Shown here in pieces: positions 8,812-18,834 of a DNA stretch of 64,000 bases. Source of the DNA: Amanita rubescens (lineage: Eukaryota > Basidiomycota > Agaricomycetes > Agaricales > Amanitaceae); contig WION01000174.1 of the NCBI GenBank assembly GCA_015039365.1, positions 46,982 to 110,981 of the forward strand, in the 5' to 3' direction. Positions within the stretch are counted from its first letter, which is position 1, and each line of letters starts with the position of its first letter. The position numbers were made by a program, and so were the translations under genes. The notes under the pieces are model-generated. The model had not been told where the DNA came from, did not search any database, and saw nothing but the letters and a program-made list of their open reading frames with translations.

Positions 8812-9622
8812 TAGTGATGGGAGGTTAAGTTATGTAACCGCAATTAACCGTAACTTAACTGAACCTAACTGCTCGACCAGTTAATTATCAGTTAAGGTTA
8901 GGCCCTTTCCCTAACCTTAACCGGACCAGTTATGACCGGTTATGACCGGTTAAATTGTGCAACCTTGTAGAGCTGGTCCTTAGCTTCATTTTGAGCCCTT
9001 ATTCATGTAATTTGGCCCAGTGGTTCATGAGATATGAAGTATTTTGTGAAGGGATGTCAAAATTATTGTGTTTCTCATTAGCAATGTGATCCATGACATG
9101 CAAAAAGCAATATACAATTAGTTTCTCATGTTCAATCTGCTAGCTATTTCCCTCACCACACTCAGAAACATAGTTCTCTGGGATGCTGATGAGGAGCAAA
9201 GTTTTGCATGGCTGTTGTGAGGCTCTAATTTGTATGCAATTTTCATTATGTTTATCATTCTGTATTGGACAATATACTTCTGACTTAGGCTGTTGGCATT
9301 TGGGACTTGTTTCTGACTTATATTGATCAGTTATGAGCATCATAGACAACATTGCTAATGGGAAACCAATCATCTTGACATCACTCACAAAACACTTCAT
9401 ATCTCATGAACCACTGGTCCAAATTACATGAATAGGGGCTCAAAATGATGCTAATAACCTGCTCTACCAGATTACATAATTTTAATCGGTTATAACCGGT
9501 TATAACCGGTCATAACTGGTCCAGTTAAGGTTAAGGAAATTCTGGGTCATCAGTTAATTGATCAGTTACAGTTAATCAATTTTGGGGCAATTAACCGGAC
9601 TTAACCTAACCTCACAACACTA
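8812..9622. mobile_element. hAT-type non-autonomous foldback element (MITE) with 8 bp target duplication
   Basis: 811 bases flanked on both sides by AGAGTAGC (8804-8811 and 9623-9630), an 8 bp direct repeat as made by hAT transposases. The ends are inverted repeats starting TAGTGATGGGAGG and, on the other strand, TAGTGTTGTGAGG, fitting the TAGNG ends of hAT elements. The inverted arms run about 240 bases each and include repeated blocks of TAACCGGT/TGACCGGTTA and a well conserved segment (TTCATGAGATATGAAGT). The middle (about 9060-9370) has no coding frame of note. No transposase is present, so it would depend on an autonomous hAT element elsewhere. Confidence 0.85.
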
Positions 9623-10107
9623 AGAGTAGCAAAGGGAAGCTCTGCCTCCATGCTGTGCATTTCTCATCGCAAACATCAATCAATCATAGGTTCTGCAGGG
9701 CGTTGTCTGGCTGAGGAAGGGCTGCAGCAACCCCTGCTCTGGACCCGCAGCCGAGCCAGACATCTCCTGGACGCGGCGTTCGCTTCTGCTGTTCCTTGTA
9801 TTGTCTTTTATACCCATTTTGTCCTTATGCCCTTTTTTTCGGCTTTGCGCAGCCTTTGAGAGCCATGGATGCAGGAGCTGCAGATACATAATGCAGCAAA
9901 GTAAATTATAATAATCCACGAAATTTAAAATGCAAAGTTAGAAGATCATTGGCCTTTTACTGCCGCCATCTTCCATATTAGAAATGCATCGGACTGCACC
10001 TATGCCTTGCACTAGTATTACTGGGCGCACTTGTGCCAGTCCATTATTCGAATATAATTACAATTAGGAACTTAGTAAAATAATCATGGCCAACCCATGA
10101 AAGAGCA
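9623..10107. other. Intergenic stretch, nothing recognised
   Basis: It starts with the right copy of the hAT target duplication. Only short open frames on either strand, without convincing composition. The right part is the 3' flank of the broken HNH gene. Confidence 0.5.
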
Positions 10108-11445
10108 CTAAACAGGAATAAACTTGCACTGAGCAGCCCAGATCGCATGGTCTAGAATCGCAGCAGAAGACCCATCGCTTGACAACGCTGACGTATCTTC
10201 CATCTCTCTTAACACGGAGTTGGCATATTCGCCAGCTCCAGAAAAGTGCGCAACCTTGGTGCAGGCAGCATGAAGCGCCAAGTACTCTTGAGAGGGAACG
10301 GGCAACCTGTCTGGATCGGGAGTGGTGAATGTTACCAATCTAGCAGGGTTTAAATTATCAGGAATCCCAGATTCTGCTTCGTATCCTGCCCCTTCCAATC
10401 TGTACTGATTTTCGACCTCCTGATGGAAGGGATTAGCAATTAGTAAATAGACTTCTACATAAAAAACTGCTACATACTGTTGGCTCGAACCAGAAAGAGA
10501 AATTGTCAAACAGGTATTTTACGTCTTGACGCATTGTCATGACATTTTCTAAGCGATGTATGCTACGACCATTGAGTTCATCCAGTAGATTATCGCGGCC
10601 AGAAAAGTGGGACAGAACGGTCCAAGCAGAGGCTAGAGAGTCAGCCTAAAGAATCACATGTAAAACTCCATATTGTTCAAGACCACTGACCTTCTTGGAA
10701 TCTTTACTGATGTTGACATTCGTAGACTCGGAAAAAATGTGAACGCATTCAGTTCCTCTTGCATTCGCACCTGCCACTTGCCCTAGTTCTTGAAACACCT
10801 TGGCGGAGTCAAGATCATACGTGCCCGTAACAACGCATTTAAATCCATCACGTATTAATGCCTTTTAAGACGTCAAGTGCAAGATGTCGAAACATAAAGG
10901 TGTATCACCTTGCTTTTTGCTGTCTCGTAGTTTAAGGTGGTTTCTTGAACCACGCTCTCCGTCATGTCTGCTAGATTGTGAAATGATGGTTGAAAAGAAT
11001 TATTGGGAGCCCAGTCCTCTGCAGATCCGACTGGGCTTTGTTAAAACCGGAGGGACTCAAGAACAACAGCCTATCGACAAGACGAACTTACAAACGCAAA
11101 GAATATACTGGTAGAACAATTTCCTGATGTCAAGTACCTTCTGCCTGTCCCCGTAAGCTGAGCTAACTTCTTGTATGAGATTCTGAAGCCCCGCGTCACT
11201 TGGTGCATGGTGGAAGAAGTGACCAACGATGCGGCAATACATAAGATCTTTTACTTCACTCTTTTTTTTTTTTTTTTTTTTTTTTAATTATGAAGGTGAT
11301 TTCATTTGAGCAAGAAGTAAACTAATACAAGTAGGCATTGTGACACAAGTCACATAGTGGGGTAATGCGCGTTTACGCGCATGTTAATGTGTTTAGTGGT
11401 ATTTTTCTAGATAGAAAAGAGGGAGACGAATAGAGGAAAAGAGAA

Positions 11446-11658
11446 CTATGGTACATCGAGGGGAAGATCAGTAAACGAAAATATAGTAGGATTTTCTTTG
11501 ATGATTTTAGTAAGTGATACATCATTTTTTGGATCGTTAGTCCATTCGCGTAAAGAAGGAAAAGAAAAGTGATACCTGCATCGTGTTAGGATGTGCTCGC
11601 GTGATTGGTAAGTCCCAGGTTGGCACGTTGGGCAGTCTGTCGATTTGTCCGGGAACAT
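11446..11658 (-). pseudogene. LINE C-terminal zinc-finger segment
   Basis: Reads CPTCQPGTYQSREHILTRC, the Cys-Cys-His-Cys motif found at the C-terminus of many fungal Tad/I-type LINE polyproteins. It sits in the same frame as the RNase H part but is separated by a single TGA immediately followed by ATG, so it was the tail of one polyprotein before a nonsense mutation. Confidence 0.7.
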
Positions 11659-12402
11659 TCATTGGTTGTGTTCTCCTGTCGGTGCGTGGTTGGTCATTGC
11701 ATACGTGATTCTCGTCATCCTCTCTCTATCGTCATCCGCCATTTCAAAGAAGAATCTTTTTCTCTTCGTCGAAGAGCCTAGCATGGGTAGGAAGCGCTTT
11801 CGATTATATTTGACAGCGAGCCATTGTCGGCCTCTGTAAGCTTGGGAGCTGGCTCTGACTCTCCAAAGGTTGTTCATGCGGCGCCTTTGCTCGTCGGTGA
11901 AGTGTTGTTTCAATATTAGGGGTCCCTTCGTGGCTGGGGGTGCGCGGGAAGCGAGTGAGTCCGCCTTCTCATTGCCTTCAATGCCTGAATGCGATGGGCA
12001 GTGCGCGAAATGAAGGGACCGAATGGTGTTGTCCGCAAAGAGGTCCAAGAGTAGGAGATTTATTCTGACGGACTCCATCTGATTGGTGTGTGCGTCCATG
12101 TTCAGGGCACCTTGAATGACGCTTTTGTTGTCAATAATGAACCAAAGGTTGGGCCTGATTCGTTCTTTGTTCGCAGCCGCCCACGCAACCGCCATCCCTA
12201 GAGCCACTATTTCTGCATCATAAGAGGAACCTGCCGGGCAATCGGCTGTGTCCGCAGTGTCAAATAATCCATGGTCAGACAGGACGAAGGCAGCTCGTCC
12301 TCGCCTTTTGTCTTTCCAGTAACCGCCATCAGTGTAGATGACAGTGGCATCCTCATCGCTCTCCACCTCTCTGAGCCACGTTCGATACTCTCTCACTTCC
12401 AC
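11659..12402 (-). CDS. LINE RNase H domain segment
   Basis: The four catalytic acidic residues of RNase HI are visible in order: TDGGYW, SSYDAEIVALG, FIIDNKS and NEKADSLA, the last in the typical context CPSHSGIEGNEKAD. The frame differs by one base from the RT frame and overlaps it by 10 bases, starting at a non-AUG codon, so it was originally continuous with RT. In the element it removes the RNA strand after first-strand synthesis. Confidence 0.85.
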   Translation of the reverse strand: MEVREYRTWLREVESDEDATVIYTDGGYWKDKRRGRAAFVLSDHGLFDTADTADCPAGSSYDAEIVALGMAVAWAAANKERIRPNLWFIIDNKSVIQGALNMDAHTNQMESVRINLLLLDLFADNTIRSLHFAHCPSHSGIEGNEKADSLASRAPPATKGPLILKQHFTDEQRRRMNNLWRVRASSQAYRGRQWLAVKYNRKRFLPMLGSSTKRKRFFFEMADDDRERMTRITYAMTNHAPTGEHNQ

Positions 12403-14177
12403 CCGCCAAACTCATCGCTGTTTTTCTTTGGAGCGTCCATCTTTGTGCGTTCGATGTTTTCTCCATACACATCTTCGACCCTGTGTCCCGGTCTGTTGGC
12501 GGGGTGATAGGTGTCGAATTGTTCTTTAATTTGTCCTCTAAAGGCTCTGAGCCTAGTGTTAGGGTTGTCGCTCGGGAGATGACGTGGGCGTCTTTTGGGC
12601 CTTATCCTCCTGGACGAGGGTTTAACCAGATCCGATGACCAGGCGATTTTAAGCAGATGGTTGTTCGGGAGCGTGTGAATCCTGGCGGCGTAACCGTAAA
12701 TGCATAGATTGCACCATATATCCAGGGGGGGGATGTGAGCGATCATTTCTAGCGCGCCCGATGGGGATCCTCTAAAAGCGCCTGTTATCCATCTCAGAGC
12801 GAAGTTATGGACTCTCTTCATCTCCATCAACTGTTTCTTTACTCCTCTGCCATCCTCCACATACCAAAGTGCAAGACCGTATGTAAGCACCGGGAGAGTG
12901 ATTGCCTTGTAAGCTAAAGCGCGGTTCCTGGGACTCAATCCTCGACGCGAGTTTCCTAACATTCCGCAGGCTCTAATAGTACTGAACGCTTTGTTAGTAT
13001 AGTATTTGACGTGATGATGAAATTTAAGAAAAGGATCGAAAAAGAAACCTAGATATCTCCACACGCCGATCGGTTTGATCGTAAACTCCCTTCCACCAAC
13101 TACGTAAACAAGGCTGGGTTGTCGTTTGTGTTTAAAGGTTCTCGGTCCTTTGCTGAGGTCATATGCGGCGAAGTGCATGAGTTCCGTCTTGGTTTGTTCG
13201 ATTTGTATGCCTATTTTCACAAATACGTCTGTCAGACGTTCAATAGCCGCTTTTAAGGTTAGCATATTGTGATTCATTGTCAGGGACGATGCGCAGAGCG
13301 TGCCGTCGTCGACGAAAAAAAGGCAGTTAGTATTTAGCTCAAGATCCCATTGGAAGTGGGACTTGAGGACGAGAGAAATGTATAACGCAGAGAGGACCGG
13401 CGACAAACAGTCACCCTGTGGGGTGCCTAGGTCTGCGTCGAAAGTGTGGGAGGTTTGTTTTCCCCATTTGTAAGCGGTGGTTCTATCTTTAAAGAAAGAG
13501 GCGATGAGATTAGTAATTTTGTGACAGAATCCCTGTTTGGTTAGCAGCGTGACCATTACATCATGATTGATTGAAGGGAAAAACTGCGCGATATCTACCG
13601 CCAGAACTGAGGTGAAGAGGCCTCTGTCTCTTGCTTCTGAAATCATGTCCATTAAAACCACTCCCACATCCACCGTCGAGTGTTTTTGAATACCTCCGAA
13701 CTGCCCAGGGTGGAAGAGGTCATTTGCGATGCCGTCAAATTGGAGCCTTTTGGCGAGTATTTTTGTTAAAAGTTTTCCCATTACCTTGAGGAGGGCTATG
13801 GGCCTATACGCCTTGGGTACCAAATAGTCGTCCTTTTTTGGCTTGGGGATCACGACCGAGACTGCCTCTTTGAAGGATTTGGGCCAGTGGCTGGTGTTCA
13901 AAATGGCGTTGAAGATTTTTAGCAGAGCTGTATCGGCGCCGGGCGTCAGGAGGGCAAGTTTCAGATGTCTCCAGGTGATGTGGTCGACGCCAGGGGCGGA
14001 TTTGTTCTTTGTGGTAGAGAGCGCGTCCCATAGTTCCTTCATTGAGAGGTCGGGTGAGTCCCGTGGTTCGGCGTCACAGAGACCGTTGATGTAAGTCCAG
14101 TCTATTGTATTGGTAACGCTGGCTTTGTTGAACTGTTGGTGGAGTGATTCGAAGAGTTCGGTTTGGCTGGTGATCAT
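12393..14177 (-). CDS. LINE reverse transcriptase segment
   Basis: 594 open codons. Non-LTR RT motifs are clear: SAPGVDHITWRHLK, the RPIALLKVMGKLLTKIL block, QFGGIQKHSTVDV, the first catalytic Asp in VDIAQFFPSINHDV, GTPQGDCLSPVLSALY, and the catalytic box FVDD within NCLFFVDDGTLCA. A thumb region follows with LPVLTYGLALW. The N-terminal endonuclease domain is missing because the copy is truncated. The ATG at 14177 is probably an internal methionine. Confidence 0.93.
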   Translation of the reverse strand: MITSQTELFESLHQQFNKASVTNTIDWTYINGLCDAEPRDSPDLSMKELWDALSTTKNKSAPGVDHITWRHLKLALLTPGADTALLKIFNAILNTSHWPKSFKEAVSVVIPKPKKDDYLVPKAYRPIALLKVMGKLLTKILAKRLQFDGIANDLFHPGQFGGIQKHSTVDVGVVLMDMISEARDRGLFTSVLAVDIAQFFPSINHDVMVTLLTKQGFCHKITNLIASFFKDRTTAYKWGKQTSHTFDADLGTPQGDCLSPVLSALYISLVLKSHFQWDLELNTNCLFFVDDGTLCASSLTMNHNMLTLKAAIERLTDVFVKIGIQIEQTKTELMHFAAYDLSKGPRTFKHKRQPSLVYVVGGREFTIKPIGVWRYLGFFFDPFLKFHHHVKYYTNKAFSTIRACGMLGNSRRGLSPRNRALAYKAITLPVLTYGLALWYVEDGRGVKKQLMEMKRVHNFALRWITGAFRGSPSGALEMIAHIPPLDIWCNLCIYGYAARIHTLPNNHLLKIAWSSDLVKPSSRRIRPKRRPRHLPSDNPNTRLRAFRGQIKEQFDTYHPANRPGHRVEDVYGENIERTKMDAPKKNSDEFGGWK

Positions 14178-14336
14178 GGAGCCGTCCGGCCGTCTTTTAC
14201 TTCACTCCTATCTTCCTTAGCGGAACTCATATCCGCCAGGATCGCCTTCTCCAATCCCAAGAGCATATTATATGCGTTGACAGTAGGTTCGCTTTGTATA
14301 CGTTGAGGGACTGAAGCTGGGAGTGCAGTGTCGGGC

Positions 14337-14427
14337 CAGACTCCTACCCAGTCTCTCGGAGCAGCGCCGTTGAGGCTTGACGATGTTATGTAAGCTGCTT
14401 GCTCACGAGAGACTGGGTAGGAGTCTG
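14337..14427. mobile_element. 91 bp MITE with 9 bp target duplication (Mutator-like?)
   Basis: Perfect 22 bp terminal inverted repeats (starting CAGACTCCTACCCAG; arms 14337-14358 and 14406-14427) around a 47 base centre. Direct 9 bp repeats GTGTCGGGC lie on both sides (14328-14336 and 14428-14436). A 9 bp duplication is typical of Mutator-like transposases; the family cannot be fixed from this alone. It sits after the fourth codon of the HNH gene and adds 100 bases in total, which shifts the frame. Confidence 0.8.
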
Positions 14428-14438
14428 GTGTCGGGCAT

Positions 14439-14769
14439 GTTAACGTCGTAAGTGTCTAGTGAATGTGATTACTAAGCTGACTATGGTTGGCACGCATCAC
14501 GCGAGCTGCTCTTCGTACAGTCGTGCCATGCGCGTATATGTGCGGACTAAAACTGGCCATATATCAGTTATACAACAGCCTGAGTGAAAGACTATGTCTC
14601 ACAGTTTATAGGCCTGTACTTCCGTGGGATTAGTGAGTATGAAGTCATTAGGGATAATAATGGTACCGGTACGGCATAAAGCCATGATAATCATGGAGAC
14701 AATGGTCATGTATGGATGTACCGGTTCTGCAGCCTCAGAGTAAACACCGCACGACATAACACCCTATTG
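14439..14769. other. Upstream flank of the HNH gene, no gene seen
   Basis: AT-balanced sequence without a supported frame. It should hold the promoter of the broken HNH gene (minus strand). No recognisable element was found. Confidence 0.4.
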
Positions 14770-15180
14770 AATTACCCAAAAGCCCAAGAGAATAACGACA
14801 CAAGAACCTAAACCCAGAGCCCAAAACGTGAGAAGCTAAAACAGTCCGGCGATAAAGAACCAAAACCCGACGGAAGAAACCAAAACGGAAACCCAGATGA
14901 AAAACCCGACAAGAAAACCCGGATGAAAGACCCAACATGAAAAACCCATATGAGAATTTGAGAAACAACATGAAAAATGAGGATGAAAGACCCAACATGA
15001 AAAGCCCAGATGAGATTAACATGGAAAAACCAGAAGAAAGACCCAAATGAAGACCCAACAAAAAAACCCAGATGGAAAAAAAAGACGGCAGAAAACCCAA
15101 CACAAGTACCCGACAGGGGAACCCAGAAACCCAACAAAAAAAGAGACCCCGAAAAGGTGAATCAATTTCCCCCGAAAGAT
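14770..15180. repeat. A-rich, nearly T-free degenerate minisatellite
   Basis: On the plus strand, irregular 10-20 base units of the type AAACCCAGATGAAAAACCCGAC, AAAGACCCAACATGAAAAGCCC follow one another. The common core is ACCCA[AG]ATGAAA. The plus strand is almost without T for 400 bases, so the strand asymmetry is extreme. Minus-strand frames across it translate to Phe/Gly/Leu-rich strings and are not genes. It lies directly behind the stop codon of kinase copy 1. Confidence 0.7.
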
Positions 15181-15181
15181 C

Positions 15182-17458
15182 TTAAGAAGTTGCCGATTGA
15201 AAAAAAACCAGTATCTGCCGAATGCACGGTCGGCCCTTTGGTACTTCAGACCAGCAATGATCTAGTAAGGCCCAGAAGGCATCTTCGTCCTTAATATATG
15301 TATCTTTCAAGGTATCACGACAAGGCCGGGCGCCCCTCACAACAGCGACGAGGACAGCGAGATCATTCGAGTAGCGATGGTACGGCAGTTGGCCAGTCAC
15401 GACCTCCAAACATACTGCAGCGAATGCGAATACGTCACTGTGCGTAGTCACAACGGCGTCACTGCTGTTATCCCCCGTGAGCGTTGGGATAAGCTCAGGT
15501 GCCATCCACCGTATCGATCCAGCGAAGAATGACTGGCCAGTACGATCCGTCATACCTTCCATGACTTTAGATAGACCAAAGTCACTAATAACAGCATAAC
15601 CATTCTTATCAATCAGGATATTTCCCTACAGATAGTGATTCAGAGTAGGCGACAATCTCGAAAGTAGAAGCACGAACCCCCTTGAGATCACCATGTATGA
15701 CGACTGGTTGACAAGAATGAAGGTATGCCATTCCTGACGCAACTTGAGCCAGCTGGAATAAGGGGTCATCGAATGCGTGATGAAATGATGACATCTGTCT
15801 TACTAGTTTCATCCTATTGATTCGGGTATCCTTCCTGATGTATTCTACGATCGTACCGTTCTCGCGCCACGGAGATACCATCCCAAAACTATGCGATGTC
15901 TGCATGAGGCCATATAACTGGCTCACGTTGCGATGACACAAGCGGTGCCATGCTATGCACTCTGCCTGTAGACGCTGTCGAGAGGTTCCGTTCGGTGAAG
16001 GTCAGGCACAAGAAAATGGATCAGACCTTCGTTAGCTGGTCTCGTACATCTCGAAACATACACTCTCTGAGGCATTTGATAGCCACCTAGCGTGCTCATA
16101 TTATTGAGCCCCGGCGTGCTCAAATTTGTTGTATCTTACCAATTTCTCGCACTTTTCGACATCGTCCTTCCATGCTCCCTTCCATACATCAGAGAACGAA
16201 CCGAAACCCACGGGTGACTTCCCGAGAAATTCAATTTCTTCCGTCAAATCGACCAAGGCGATGGTCCCTCTGACCACCAACGTCTTAGTGACGCCCTGCT
16301 GTAAAAACTTTTGACGGCAACGAAGCTTGAGTCGGCTATAGTCCTGATGCTCTGGTATCCAACGAAATTCGTCGTAGCAGGACAGCGTCTGGGTAATTGA
16401 TCTCAGAGAACTAAAGTAGAGTCGCTTGGGGTAAGTGTTGAGAACCATGGCATTGCGCAAGTGGATGTCAATGTCGCATTCAGACCCAACAAGGATGGAT
16501 ACGGCTTCCGGTTCACAGTCGCTTCCTGCGGTATGCTGTGCTCCAATGACATTGCCGATCACATACAGAGCGAAGGTGGGAAGAATTGGGAAGAAGAGAT
16601 CACAGCAATCCCTACAAAGCTTTTACTTAATCAGAGACCAAGAAGAGATAATTCACCGCTTACAGGTTTTCTTTGTAATTTTCGATCAGTGTTCCATAAC
16701 ACGTTTCGGGCAAAATGAACTCTTGTTCATCATGTGCAACGCCAAAGCTGATGTCGGCCTGGAGTAAAGACCAGCAGCAGAAATCCATAGCTTCGCGAAA
16801 ATTCCTGAGTGTGGACGTCGACGAATATTTATAGTTCTCGTTCAACTTGGCTAGCGGATTGTCTTTTGCAGTCAAAAACGCCGAGATCGACCGCAAGATA
16901 ATGCGAAGATGAAGCTGGTTGACTAATGGATGATAAACAGAATAAACGATCCTGCCTAGTGACCTGTCTTGGACGGAATTTCTGACGGAGCGTGCCAGCG
17001 CTCGGTAGGCTTCGCAGTTGCGGAGCCTAAGAAACAAAAAATATCTACGGACCCTGTCCGCTGCGCAACGCTCAATATGCACGTCTTTGCAGTTGTTATT
17101 GGTGCGAAGGTGGCAGATGATCTTGAAAAGCGTTTTTTCCACCTCGCATTCGAGATCTACGAAGGCTTTTTCGGCAGCATCTAGTTCGATCTTCGTAGTA
17201 GCATCGGCGCTTGGGAGGAAATCGTGGAATACTGAACGATCTGAAGGGCAATTGCCTACGTTCTCTGAAAATATATTGTCATAAACGTTGTAGATGTGCA
17301 TCATCGACTCCGCCATCTGGTGATCACTGACAAAGCGGTAAGCTAGTGGACGAAGTACGAAATTCCACGTACGGCGTCTGGGAGATCCAGAACTTCCAAA
17401 TGAACGACGGAACGTAGGACGGAACGTCAGTCGCTTTGATCCCTGACGTTGACTCCAT
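15182..17458 (-). CDS. DUF4238-like domain fused to a protein kinase, copy 1
   Basis: Seven exons: 17458-17373, 17326-16664, 16611-16140, 16086-16027, 15974-15804, 15752-15678, 15625-15182; 1971 bases, 656 residues. The N-terminal 250 residues resemble the fungal DUF4238 family (start YVPSFIWKFW; AAEKAFVDLECEVEKTLF; closing EFILPETCYGTLIEN). A hydrophobic link (DCCDLFFPILPTFALYVIG) leads to a unique middle region and a kinase domain of tyrosine-kinase-like type: Gly loop GFGSFSDVWKG, Lys411 (VAIK), HGDLKGGN (Asp506, His-Arg-Asp changed to His-Gly-Asp), DFG at 524, MAPEL. All catalytic residues are present, so it is probably active. Exon structure and phases equal those of copy 2. Substrate and pathway are unknown; DUF4238 has no assigned function that I know of. 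Confidence 0.85.
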
Positions 17459-17775
17459 GCCGCCAAAGAATTAAGATGGCGGCGAGGTTTTCGTGGAAAG
17501 TAAGGCAAAGTGTACACTGAACGGAGTTGAGTCGGTTGACTTTATATATACTCATTGTTACTGCCAAACCGTCTTGCACAGCAATCAAGAAGCTTCTCCT
17601 GGATGGCATATACTAGGTTTGTTCACGAGACCAAAAACCTGAATACCAATCTTCCCACGATCAGCATCACCGAGAATTCTGTCGGAGAAGCTGTTCTGTG
17701 TTCAGCACAATGCTGTACATGTTGTGCCGAAAGCCTCAAACACAAGGATTCTATTTTCTCGCATTCCCGCGGCTA
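17459..17775. other. Upstream flank of kinase copy 1
   Basis: It should contain the promoter and 5' UTR of the minus-strand kinase gene. A TATATATA stretch lies at about 17541-17550, some 85 bases before the ATG. Nothing else is recognised. Confidence 0.4.
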
Positions 17776-18660
17776 TCAACAAGCACAGAAATCATTGCTG
17801 CGTCTCATCCATCTGTTTCGACCTGCAGCACTCTGTTCCTGGCCCGCCGCTTCTTTATCTTTCCCTGGAAGGAGGTATGGGAGCTGAGCTTGGTAATTCT
17901 CCATAATTTCGCGACCATGTTTGAGCGGATTGAGAAATTCACCAGCTAGTGGAACCACTTCTCTCTTTTCTCCGTGGGAGGTGTAATAATATTTGAAAAT
18001 ACTCGTCCAATCGTGAAATTGACTGCCTCGCAAGCTCTTCACGAAGCTGCTTTTCACTAAGCTTTCCTCTGGTTTTGATGGGATTCCATGAGAACTCCGT
18101 GTGGGCTATGTTGAGGTCGAAGCAAAGGCCCTCGGTAAGAATTCGTGCCAACCCTTTCCTGTGGTACGGTTACTAATTTCCTGTGGCAACACTCGAACAG
18201 GGACCTACACGCAGTTGCGGCAACCGACTAAATCCTTTGACATTGTGGATTGGTGGACTGTCGCGATGTTTGCAAAAATCATGAAGTGACGAAGTGTTGG
18301 AATGTCAACCAAGGCCGTTGGATGCCTTCCAGGTCGTCTTAGCCTTAACCTTGAAATTTTGGAACTTCATCATAAGGTCGCTGTACCCTTCGAATTTCCA
18401 GAATTTTCCATACTGAATCGGGCGACACAGTCATCTTCGAGCTCGATATAGAACACCGAGTGGTTCATGCTGTCGTGTTGTTGCGACGTCTGCACGCCTG
18501 TTGGGTCTCGACCGGTTGTCAGAGTGGCAATACGACATTGCTGGATTTTGCGATCAAGGAGGGACTCGATTGCTATTCTCTGTGTCTCGGAGAGGTTCTT
18601 TGTATGTTCTCCGAAAGCAACTGCAAGGATAGTCTTGAATTCGAAGTCTCCTGAGAGCAT
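17776..18660 (-). CDS. Hypothetical minus-strand gene or gene remnant
   Basis: An ATG at 18660 opens a 96-codon frame (MLSGDFEFKTILAVAFGEHT...YIELEDDCVARFSME) that stops near 18370. Coding-like stretches follow on the same strand: about 18151-18000 (EGLCFDLNIAHTEFSW, KTRGKLSEKQLREEL) and 18057-17776 (REVVPLAGEFLNPLKHGREIMENY). They are in different frames and I could not join them all by clean splice sites, so this is either a multi-exon gene that I resolved only partly or a decayed gene. No domain is recognised. It is divergent from the APH-like gene, with 174 bases between the ATGs. Confidence 0.3.
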
Positions 18661-18834
18661 ATTGAGCGTTTCAAGTGTTGTAAATACAAGCAGGTATGCG
18701 ACGATCGCGCGGTGACGTCACCCTGCATATATAGCCTGAGAGTGGGGTAACGCGCGGGGTCATTGTCACCCTCGTGTCGCATCCATTTCCTTTCCTTTTT
18801 GATTGATTTATTATCCATCACAGGCCTACTAGTT

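Larger units (their letters stand above)
11262..14192 (-). mobile_element. LINE (non-LTR retrotransposon), 5'-truncated, inserted in the HNH gene
   Basis: About 2.93 kb on the minus strand, ending in a 24-base A tail (T run 11262-11285 on the plus strand). It is flanked by the 15 bp target duplication TCTTTTACTTCACTC at 11247-11261 and 14193-14207. The body encodes RT, then RNase H, then a C-terminal CCHC-like finger, an order seen in Tad/I-type elements. The endonuclease and first ORF are missing, since coding begins 15 bases inside the 5' edge, as expected of incomplete reverse transcription. A frame change between RT and RNase H and an in-frame stop before the finger show it is dead. Confidence 0.92.
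10108..14438 (-). pseudogene. HNH-endonuclease-type gene disrupted by a MITE and a LINE
   Basis: Outside the insertions the frame is intact. Pieces: 14438-14428, 14327-14193, 11246-11092, then exons 11030-10909, 10861-10691, 10645-10478 and 10419-10108. Taken without the inserted DNA and one copy of each target duplication these sum to 1074 bases (358 codons with stop), every splice phase fitting. The layout matches the basidiomycete HNH-nuclease domain family as I know it: a region with FHHAPSDAG, then ALIRDGFKCVVTGTYD, TECVHIFSESTN (the HNH-type His region), a helical part with RLENVMTMRQDVKYLFD, and a C-terminal VTFTTPDP...LALHAACTKVAHFSGA. As it stands, translation from the ATG stops inside the MITE after 11 codons. 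The absence of other damage suggests recent inactivation. Confidence 0.82.

Noticed and set aside
14735..15137. Phe/Gly/Leu-rich minus-strand frames (possible membrane peptide)
   Set aside because: They are translations of the T-free minisatellite and have no start context or splice sites of a gene.
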